Of a DNA stretch of 12,509 bases, positions 6,005 through 12,509 are shown piece after piece (the first letter of the stretch is position 1; every line of letters starts with the position of its first letter). Made by a program: the position numbers and the translations under genes. Under the pieces are notes generated by a model. It had not been told where the DNA came from, did no database searches, and saw nothing but the letters and a program-made list of their open reading frames with translations. The DNA is from Caryophanales bacterium UBA3835. Lineage in GTDB: Bacteria > Bacillota_I > Bacilli_A > RFN20 > CAG-826. The DNA lies in contig DGHZ01000031.1 in NCBI GenBank assembly GCA_002392945.1, positions 1-12,509 on the forward strand. The letters are read 5' to 3'.

Positions 6005-6078
6005 GATGCCTTCTTGATTTTTCTCTTTAACGATAATAGGTTAATTGTTTTTTTCTTTATTTCAACTATAAATATTCA

Positions 6079-6107
6079 TTCAAATGAATGGTAAATATAG
6101 ATATAAT
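6079..6107 (+). promoter_or_regulatory. Promoter of the giant repeat-protein gene, overlapping an inverted repeat
   Basis: TTCAAA (6079-6084), a 17-base spacer and a consensus TATAAT (6102-6107) lie 35 bases before ATG 6142. CATTCA-AA-TGAATG (6077-6090), a perfect 6-bp inverted repeat with a two-base gap, covers the -35 box and could be a repressor site. Confidence 0.55.
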
Positions 6108-6126
6108 ATTTTTAGTTTGTTTCTTT

Positions 6127-6133
6127 AAGGGGG
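6127..6133 (+). promoter_or_regulatory. Ribosome binding site fixing the start of the giant gene
   Basis: AAGGGGG lies eight bases before ATG 6142. The earlier in-frame ATG at 6088 has no such site and would put 18 odd residues before the export signal, so 6142 is chosen. Confidence 0.75.
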
Positions 6134-6141
6134 AAATAATT

Positions 6142-9100
6142 ATGGCCAATAAAAGAAAGCTATTACTTTTGCTTGGTGTTTCTTCTGCTATGGTGGTTGG
6201 AACGCTTTTTGCAGTTTCTACGATTAATGGAGATATCTTTGGTTCTTTTGATAGATCGCAGACAAATGGTGAGTTCTCAATGGAATTTAAATCTAACGAA
6301 AATGTACCTCTACTTGGTGAAGATGGTTGGTATCATTACCGCGTTGGTTTATCCGATGGTGTGCATAATGTTGGGGTTAAAGTTAAAGGAGTGGAGATTT
6401 CTACTGATGAAAAGAATCCAGGCGTTTTTCTTAATAGTGAAAAATATGCGTTTATCACCAATGAAGCTGATGAACCTATTAGAGGTATCTCTCGCTTAGA
6501 TTTTAGTGTTTCTCTTACTGGATATAGCTCTCAACATTTCTTATCAGCGATTTATTACTCTTATAATCCAATAAACATGTCCGATGTTTTAGCTGGCAAA
6601 TATCAAGATTTAAAAACCTATATTGGTGTTAATTATTGTTATGGTAATCAGAGTTACTGGGACCCAGGCTCTACTGCTGCTAGATATTTCTTGGTTGTCC
6701 TTGCTAATCCTGGTGATCCAATTAAATTAGATAACATGACCGTAACTACCCCTTGTGATAAAGAGCCAACAGAAGTACCTGTTGGTACTTATCCAGATAG
6801 TTTTAATATTGAAGATATTCCTTCGGCTGTTCCTACTTTAGGAAATGGTTCTTTCGCTCTAGACATGAACGCTCCTGAAACTGGAACAGAAGTCAGTGTT
6901 GGTATTACTGCTTTACAAGCCGCTGGTGGTAGAGATGATTATTATAATAAGCTCACTACTAACGGATATAGCAAAACTGGCGAATTATCAATGTATACCG
7001 CTTATCAAAAACATTCTCATGATGATTTATATTACACAGTCTTAGACTTTGGTGAGAGTTATAACTTTGATGGCTATACAAACTTCAACTTTGTTTATAT
7101 TGGCGAATTTAAAGCCTTTGTGCAATCATCTTCCTGGCCAAAGAGCAGTTTAGATTCTGTCTTTAGTAGCGAAAGCTTTAAAGACTTACTAGTGGACCCA
7201 GAAATGCCTGAAGGATTATATGTTTTCTCTAGCGAAGAAGGATTGGGATATGTCTCTTTATCTTATCCAGAAAACATTGAACTTGAAACCTATCAAGCTG
7301 CTTTAACAAAGATGAGAGCTTATGGGGATTATTTCATTTCTGAAGGTTATGAAGACTATAATTCAAGTTCTGCACCTGATTCACCAAGTGATCCATATAG
7401 AATTAATTTACGATATTCTAAAACTTTAATTAGTCCAGATTTAACCCATACAGTGGATTTGTATTTCTACTATAATAAAGTACTTGATTCTTCTACTTTA
7501 GAAGTTACAGGTGAAGAATTCTATTGTTCGTTCTCTTTCTATGAAGCAGAAGCCACTGCTTTCCCAAGCGCTGAATTAGCAGCAATCTTTGGGGCAAACA
7601 TGATTCCTGATATGAATGCTCCAGGAGCGACATTTGTCAAACAGCGCAGTACTATTTATAATCCAGCAATTGAGCATCAATTGGTCTATTTTTCAAAAAC
7701 ACTTACAAGTGAAGATGTTGCTACTTATTTTGCTTCTTTAGGAGAGGAATGGAGTGCGATATACGAAGGCGCTTATATCAAACTTTATGGCGACTATGTC
7801 ATTCCTCATGTTATTCAAATTTATATTAGCAAAGGAGCAGGAGATTGGATTGAACTAAATTTTATCAGTGGGACTTACGCTAATAGTACCAATTCATTTA
7901 CCTCTGCTGTTAATTCAGCAACTAGTTATTCTTCTTATGAAGCCGCTAATCAATTAGCACAAGTTACTGGCTTTAATTCTAAATCAGCAACCTATTATAC
8001 AAGCATATCTACAGGAGAAGGTTACTCAACCATTTACTGCGAAGGATTTGGCGAAGAAGAACTTAACACCTTAATGGCGTGTTGTGTTTCTGACCCATCT
8101 TTAGGCGCTGATAATCATTTCTTTGTTTACAGCTCGGCTATTTGGTTAGTTAAAGCGTCTGTTGTTTCTGATTCTGCTAACCAATATCTTGCTATCACCA
8201 TTGAAAATGTTGATATTAACTTCTTAATGGCATTTATGATGCGTACTGATAATGTAGCATTTAATAGTGCAGTTGATACTCAATTAAGAAACTATCAATC
8301 AGATTTCACCGATGATGAATTAGCAACATTCCATTTTAATACTGAAGGTACATATTATTACCTAAGTAATAATAAAGTAATGGTTATCACCGATAGTAGT
8401 GAAACCACTAGCACCATTCGTAATGCATTTATCTCTCGATTAGAATCTGATTCACATATTGAATATTCAGAATATAAACAAGCATATTTCCAAGTTGATA
8501 GAGATATTGCTATTAATTACTCTGAAGTTTCTTCTCAAATGGGGTTATATTATTTCACCATTGAATTTGCATTTAATGAACAATACGAGGATTATCTCAC
8601 TTACGGTGAATTGTTGCCTTTAATTTCTGAATTCACAAATTTAGATCAATTCCCATCTTTAGAAAAAGAAGGCAGACACTATATTTATGAATCGTGTTAT
8701 TCCGCCTCTATTTCGATATATGTTGATAACGATTTCGCTATTGAATATGAGGACGCAATTGCCGATGCAGGTTTTGAATATGATAGTAAAAACAATAGAT
8801 ATTTCAAAATTAACTCTGATGGTGATGTAACTATGGTTTCATTCGCTAAGGAAGAGACATACACCGGATTAACACTTTATTATGAAGAAAGTTACTACTG
8901 CACTATAAGTGAAGTTGCATCTCAAACTGAATACCTTTTACCATTTGTGTTACCAAGTGATGAAGGTAAAATTTTCCATCTTAATTACGCCGCTTACAAT
9001 TACGTTGAAGTTAGTTATGCTTCGCTTAATAGAGAAGCTTATATTTCAAAGATGATAGCAGCAGACTTTACTCAAGATTCATCTGAAAAAAATAGATATT

Positions 9101-11628
9101 ATAAATACGTTGACCAAGATCGTTTACTTATTATTTTAGATACCGATAGGATTGTCTTTAGAAAATTTCATTACTCTGAATTATATGATTTTACTTCATT
9201 CACTGTGTACGCTGTTAATCGTGGATTTGATGATGCTAGATTAGACCGCTTACCAGAAATTAATAGTGATAAATTATACCCAGGTTCTACCTATCCCAGC
9301 AATTTAATTATTAGTATTGTTGACCAAGATTTCGATATTTCTACACTTTACGACACAATATTAGCAATGGATTGTGGTTATGTAGAAGAAGAAATGTCTT
9401 CTACTTATGCTTACTTTGTAAGTGCTGATAACAAAACTAATATTGAAGTTCGCTTTGATGAAGGAATCTATCATGTCTATTATCGTGATAATAGAAGATT
9501 CTTTGTTGATATTGATACTGTAATGCAAGCCGTGAAAGACGTGGGAATGACAAGTTATCGATTATCTTATTTTGTCCGTCCAAATCAAGAAGGCTTGTTA
9601 TATGAAATTGAAAGTGTTGACGCAGAAAGATTTGTACTTTTAGTTAACAGTGAAACCTTCGACTTTGCTGACTATGCAAATCAGCTTATTGAAGCAGGAT
9701 TTACTGAAAGCTACAGAAATGAATTCTACCATCCATCTAATAAGGGTATTCGCATTAGTTTGCATTACCCTGAAGAAATAGAGTTTGAGTGTTACATATC
9801 TTCTTTATATACATTTGATGAAGCCCTAGAACGTGTTGGCGCTAATCCGGAAATCAGCGAAGAAACATTAGCTAATTTTATAGGTCCTGATGAAGATTAT
9901 TATTTTGAATCACCTTCTTATTCATCTTATTCAAAGAATATTGAATTATATTTAGGGAATGGTGTATCACTTGATTTTGGAACTTATGGTGAGAAATTGA
10001 CTGAAAACGGATACGAATTAGTCGAGTTTGAAGAAGAATATAGCGCGGTATATAGAAAATATGGCTATGTAATCACATTGTATGAACATCAAATTTTTTT
10101 CCGTTATCCATATTCTTATGATGAAGCAATTGCAAAAGTTGTTGATTATGGATTTGACAGCAAAGAATTAGATAAATTTGTTGTTCCTTCTCAAACTAAT
10201 TTACAAATTGAATCTGCTTATACAAGTGAACGACATCTATTTATACTCACTTGTTGTAATTTGGATGTTGATGCTTATGAACTTCAATTAGTGAATGAGG
10301 GATATGTTTTAGATAGTGAAAACTATTCTGAAAATACTCACCGTTACTACAAAGGTCATGACCAAATCATGATTTCTCTTAATTCGGAAACATCTATTAG
10401 TATTGGCTTCTCTTCCACTTATAGTTATAGTGACATCCTTAACGATATTTATCTTAGCGATGACATAAAATATGCTTTCTCTGGTCCAAATCAAGAAGTT
10501 GAATATAATAACCAATATTACGCAGATGATCGTGGATTTAGCGTTTGCTATTATGACGACACATTTGTATTAGACGATTATATTTCCCAATTAGAAGATG
10601 AAGGCTATGTCATTAACGCTGGTAAATCTGATTTAAGTGAAGGCGTTTATGTCTATGAAAAAGAAAACTTAGTGGTCAAGATTGAAATTCCTAATCAAAT
10701 GATTTCTTATAAAATGAAGTGGTCATATGCCGAAGTAGTGGAACGCGCGATTGAATATGGATTTGATGAATATCAACTAGTTAACTTTGCTGATCCAGAA
10801 CAAGATGTTTATTATGATGGCGCTGGTTTCAATTATAATTCCTTCACATTTGAATATGGCGATAGCTTTAGTGAGATTAGCTATGTCGCTAAATTAAATA
10901 GCGATGAACGTTATACTTGCGTCGATGATGGCTCTAGTAGTGGAGTTATTAGATTCTTAAATGGATCGAGCTTAATTGAAATTAATACTGAAATGAAGTC
11001 AATTACTTTCACTTCTTTATATACTAGTGAAGATGCGGTCGCTTTATTAGAAGACCAATTAATTCCAGGAACTCTTGATGGATTTGTCTTCCCTAGCGAC
11101 GCAGTGTATGCGGAAGTCTATACGTCCACTCAAACAAGATTTTTCTTAAGATATTTTGAACAATCCTTCGATGTTGATTCCTACATCGCTCTATTAGAGG
11201 GTAGTGATTATTCTTTAGATGTAGAGTCGACTAATTATTATAAATTCTCTAAAGGTGATTCTATCATTGAGATTAACACATCTTCTTGCTATATCGCTTA
11301 TTATGACGATATGAATTCTAGTGAATTAATGGATTATTTGAGCACTATTTTCTCTAATTATCCAACTCAATTAGAAGACTTCATTCCTTTAGAAAACGTT
11401 AGTTATACTTCTGTCAGTTATAGTAATCCTGACCGCATTGACTTCTTTGCTTATTTTGAATACTCTTCTGAAGTTGATTGCGAAGCATACGCGGCTATGT
11501 TAATTGAGGCTGGCTATGAAGTTGAGTATCACGATAGTATTACATGGTACTTTAGAAAAGGTGACATTTATATTACTTTAAGAGTTAATAGTGGAGAGAT
11601 CTATTACACTAACCAAGGCAAATATTAA
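6142..11628 (+). CDS. Giant (1828 aa) exported repeat protein, about 14 diverged ~100-residue repeats
   Basis: I do not recognise a named family. Residues 1-30 form a signal peptide or signal anchor: basic N-A-N-K-R-K-type start, a hydrophobic core L-L-L-L-L-G-V...L-F-A-V, and no lipobox Cys. Residues about 35-225 are a distinct N-terminal domain with beta-rich character. From about residue 240 to the end, units repeat. Each has (a) a Y-x3-L-x3-G-Y/F helix-turn, (b) a Y-x-K...I-x-I strand pair, (c) a second helix of the S-Y-x-E-A...G-F-D type, and (d) an L-x-x-F-x-x-P boundary. Boundaries fall near residues 350, 483, 606, 727, 834, 932, 1034, 1141, 1243, 1343, 1442, 1546, 1645 and 1744, so spacing settles at about 100 in the C-terminal half; the last unit is cut short. 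The protein is rich in Tyr, Ser, Asp and Glu and looks acidic. There is no LPxTG motif or C-terminal membrane helix, so attachment, if any, is by the N-terminus. A surface adhesion or scaffold role is a guess from architecture only. Confidence 0.85.
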   Translation: MANKRKLLLLLGVSSAMVVGTLFAVSTINGDIFGSFDRSQTNGEFSMEFKSNENVPLLGEDGWYHYRVGLSDGVHNVGVKVKGVEISTDEKNPGVFLNSEKYAFITNEADEPIRGISRLDFSVSLTGYSSQHFLSAIYYSYNPINMSDVLAGKYQDLKTYIGVNYCYGNQSYWDPGSTAARYFLVVLANPGDPIKLDNMTVTTPCDKEPTEVPVGTYPDSFNIEDIPSAVPTLGNGSFALDMNAPETGTEVSVGITALQAAGGRDDYYNKLTTNGYSKTGELSMYTAYQKHSHDDLYYTVLDFGESYNFDGYTNFNFVYIGEFKAFVQSSSWPKSSLDSVFSSESFKDLLVDPEMPEGLYVFSSEEGLGYVSLSYPENIELETYQAALTKMRAYGDYFISEGYEDYNSSSAPDSPSDPYRINLRYSKTLISPDLTHTVDLYFYYNKVLDSSTLEVTGEEFYCSFSFYEAEATAFPSAELAAIFGANMIPDMNAPGATFVKQRSTIYNPAIEHQLVYFSKTLTSEDVATYFASLGEEWSAIYEGAYIKLYGDYVIPHVIQIYISKGAGDWIELNFISGTYANSTNSFTSAVNSATSYSSYEAANQLAQVTGFNSKSATYYTSISTGEGYSTIYCEGFGEEELNTLMACCVSDPSLGADNHFFVYSSAIWLVKASVVSDSANQYLAITIENVDINFLMAFMMRTDNVAFNSAVDTQLRNYQSDFTDDELATFHFNTEGTYYYLSNNKVMVITDSSETTSTIRNAFISRLESDSHIEYSEYKQAYFQVDRDIAINYSEVSSQMGLYYFTIEFAFNEQYEDYLTYGELLPLISEFTNLDQFPSLEKEGRHYIYESCYSASISIYVDNDFAIEYEDAIADAGFEYDSKNNRYFKINSDGDVTMVSFAKEETYTGLTLYYEESYYCTISEVASQTEYLLPFVLPSDEGKIFHLNYAAYNYVEVSYASLNREAYISKMIAADFTQDSSEKNRYYKYVDQDRLLIILDTDRIVFRKFHYSELYDFTSFTVYAVNRGFDDARLDRLPEINSDKLYPGSTYPSNLIISIVDQDFDISTLYDTILAMDCGYVEEEMSSTYAYFVSADNKTNIEVRFDEGIYHVYYRDNRRFFVDIDTVMQAVKDVGMTSYRLSYFVRPNQEGLLYEIESVDAERFVLLVNSETFDFADYANQLIEAGFTESYRNEFYHPSNKGIRISLHYPEEIEFECYISSLYTFDEALERVGANPEISEETLANFIGPDEDYYFESPSYSSYSKNIELYLGNGVSLDFGTYGEKLTENGYELVEFEEEYSAVYRKYGYVITLYEHQIFFRYPYSYDEAIAKVVDYGFDSKELDKFVVPSQTNLQIESAYTSERHLFILTCCNLDVDAYELQLVNEGYVLDSENYSENTHRYYKGHDQIMISLNSETSISIGFSSTYSYSDILNDIYLSDDIKYAFSGPNQEVEYNNQYYADDRGFSVCYYDDTFVLDDYISQLEDEGYVINAGKSDLSEGVYVYEKENLVVKIEIPNQMISYKMKWSYAEVVERAIEYGFDEYQLVNFADPEQDVYYDGAGFNYNSFTFEYGDSFSEISYVAKLNSDERYTCVDDGSSSGVIRFLNGSSLIEINTEMKSITFTSLYTSEDAVALLEDQLIPGTLDGFVFPSDAVYAEVYTSTQTRFFLRYFEQSFDVDSYIALLEGSDYSLDVESTNYYKFSKGDSIIEINTSSCYIAYYDDMNSSELMDYLSTIFSNYPTQLEDFIPLENVSYTSVSYSNPDRIDFFAYFEYSSEVDCEAYAAMLIEAGYEVEYHDSITWYFRKGDIYITLRVNSGEIYYTNQGKY

Positions 11629-11646
11629 AAATTAGCCTATCAAACT

Positions 11647-11672
11647 AAGCCCTGAGCGATCGGGGCTTTTTT
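11647..11672 (+). terminator. Intrinsic terminator of the giant gene
   Basis: AAGCCCTGA pairs with TCGGGGCTT (nine pairs, one G-U) around a GCGA tetraloop, followed by a T-run, 18 bases after the stop codon. It separates this gene from the membrane-protein gene. Confidence 0.9.
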
Positions 11673-11778
11673 GTATTTAAGTGTTTCGTAGGATATATGA
11701 ATAAGGACGACTTTTATTCTTTTCTATTAATTTGTGTTTATTTTATTAAGAAATAATCTTAAAATAACTAATAAAAAT

Positions 11779-11785
11779 AAGGAGG
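11779..11785 (+). promoter_or_regulatory. Ribosome binding site of the six-helix membrane protein
   Basis: AAGGAGG lies seven bases before ATG 11793 and fixes the start. The promoter must lie within 11673-11778; I see only weak candidates there, such as TTGTGT (11732) with TAATCT (11754). Confidence 0.8.
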
Positions 11786-11792
11786 GAAATTT

Positions 11793-12452
11793 ATGAGATT
11801 TCCACACGCTCATCGTGGTGTTAAATTAATTTTTATAGCAGAACTTGTTTCTATTGTTTCTGCGTTTGTCGCTTTGATTGCTGCTATTTTTGTTCCTATT
11901 ATTGATTCTGGTACTGGTAGTTTATCCATTCCATATCAAACACTTCTATTAATTGCTGCGATTGCTTCTATTATTGTATTTGTCATTCAATTATGCGGAT
12001 TATTCCTTGGAGCAAAGGATTCTAGAGAATTCCGTATTGGTTTATGGGTTACCCTAGTTGGTTTAGCTGCGACTATTACTTCGGTTATTCTTCAATCAAT
12101 TAACTCTACTAAAGGTTTGTCACCTGTTTTATTTGCTGCATTAGACACTGTTGCTGCTATTGCGGACTTTGTTGTTATTATGTGTATCTTATTTGGTATT
12201 GCTTCTTTAGCAAGTCAACTTGGTTATACTGAAATGGAAGAAGATGGACGTCGTTTAGCATTCTATATTATTCTTTTCTACGCGATTTCATTATTACTTG
12301 GTTTATTACCTGGCTTTAATGTTTATATTGTTAATACTGGATGGAGATTTACTCTTTCAATTTTCGGAGTTGTTTCTACAGTCCTAGAAATTATTGTTTT
12401 TGTGGCGACAATCTTCTATTTACACCGCGCTACTAAAATGCTCGAAGAATAA
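11793..12452 (+). CDS. Six-helix integral membrane protein of unknown function
   Basis: This 219-residue protein is not one I can assign to a family. Hydrophobic segments at about 11-37, 49-73, 81-101, 111-140, 154-173 and 186-209 predict six membrane helices with both ends in the cytoplasm. The N-terminus is basic (M-R-F-P-H-A-H-R-G-V-K) and the C-terminus charged (H-R-A-T-K-M-L-E-E). Short polar loops include K-D-S-R-E-F-R (75-81) and an acidic-basic loop, M-E-E-D-G-R-R (148-154). No transporter signature, catalytic motif or ATP-binding site is visible. The gene has its own strong ribosome binding site and terminator and follows the giant gene's terminator, so it is probably a separate unit. 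A role tied to the repeat protein cannot be claimed from adjacency alone. Confidence 0.8.
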   Translation: MRFPHAHRGVKLIFIAELVSIVSAFVALIAAIFVPIIDSGTGSLSIPYQTLLLIAAIASIIVFVIQLCGLFLGAKDSREFRIGLWVTLVGLAATITSVILQSINSTKGLSPVLFAALDTVAAIADFVVIMCILFGIASLASQLGYTEMEEDGRRLAFYIILFYAISLLLGLLPGFNVYIVNTGWRFTLSIFGVVSTVLEIIVFVATIFYLHRATKMLEE

Positions 12453-12473
12453 TAAAAAAATCTTTATCAAATT

Positions 12474-12501
12474 AGAGGGCTTATCTAAAAGCTCTCTTTT
12501 T
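12474..12501 (+). terminator. Intrinsic terminator of the membrane-protein gene
   Basis: AGAGGGCTT pairs with AAGCTCTCT (nine pairs, one G-U) around a six-base loop ATCTAA, followed by TTTT, 21 bases after the stop codon. Confidence 0.85.
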
Positions 12502-12509
12502 ATTTAATT

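Larger units (their letters stand above)
5673..6087. other. 415-base intergenic stretch: right end of the island
   Basis: No convincing gene is seen. It holds the 14-bp inverted repeat (5714-5727/5864-5877), a partial copy of the tRNA-Ala 3' end (5903-5941), an intrinsic terminator (5955-6004) and the start of the promoter for the giant repeat protein. A 47-codon frame at 5695-5838 lacks a ribosome binding site. Confidence 0.7.

Noticed and set aside
6173..6499. Plus-strand alternative frame within the start of the giant gene
   Set aside because: A hydrophobic shadow in a second frame of a clearly coding region, without a ribosome binding site.
10309..10515. Minus-strand open frame within the giant gene
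   Set aside because: Antisense shadow inside a repeat unit; no start signals.
6142..11628. Recent tandem DNA repeats or a CRISPR-like array within the giant gene
   Set aside because: Periodicity is visible only at the protein level with low identity; no repeated DNA unit with regular spacers was seen anywhere in the window.

Overview
The window is AT-rich, with short intergenic gaps, near-zero spacing between co-directional genes, strong Shine-Dalgarno sites (AAGGAGG, AGAGGTGAT, AAGGGGG) and U-tailed intrinsic terminators. This points to a low-GC Gram-positive lineage (Bacillota). The gene content (FakA/DegV fatty acid kinase, and a very large Tyr/Ser/Asp/Glu-rich repeat protein) would fit an uncultured Bacilli or Mollicutes-related gut group, but the exact lineage is an inference. 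Trp is written TGG throughout and one gene ends in TGA, so the standard bacterial code applies, not the Mycoplasma code.

Bases 1-3809 hold a tightly packed plus-strand operon of four genes. They are the 3' end of a DegV/FakB-like fatty-acid-binding protein, fakA (the fatty acid kinase catalytic subunit), a membrane-anchored alpha/beta hydrolase whose nucleophile elbow reads G-I-C-I-G, and a NodB-type polysaccharide deacetylase. The junctions are TAATG, TAA-t-ATG and TAATG, which suggests translational coupling. FakB and FakA together would load and phosphorylate fatty acids for phospholipid synthesis. The two downstream enzymes look like lipid/ester and cell-envelope sugar functions, but their substrates cannot be read from sequence.

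Bases 3810-6005 begin with an intact tRNA-Ala(GGC) that has its own promoter. It is followed by about 2 kb that looks like a small integrated element. The 3' end of the tRNA is imperfectly repeated about 2 kb away (3904-3937 versus 5903-5941), and the distal copy is followed by a good intrinsic terminator. Between the copies are a minus-strand PD-(D/E)XK nuclease of the Vsr-like type, a structured leader with a terminator-like hairpin, a 103-residue orphan protein, and a 14-bp inverted repeat whose AAAAACGTGG core recurs near the other end. No integrase is present, so this is either a decayed or a non-autonomous element.

Bases 6006-12509 hold two further units. A promoter and strong ribosome binding site drive one 1828-residue exported or membrane-tethered protein. 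It is built almost entirely of about 14 highly diverged repeats, close to 100 residues each in the C-terminal two thirds, and is closed by a terminator. The second is a 219-residue six-helix membrane protein with its own ribosome binding site and terminator. The most interesting parts are the tRNA-bounded island and the giant repeat protein.
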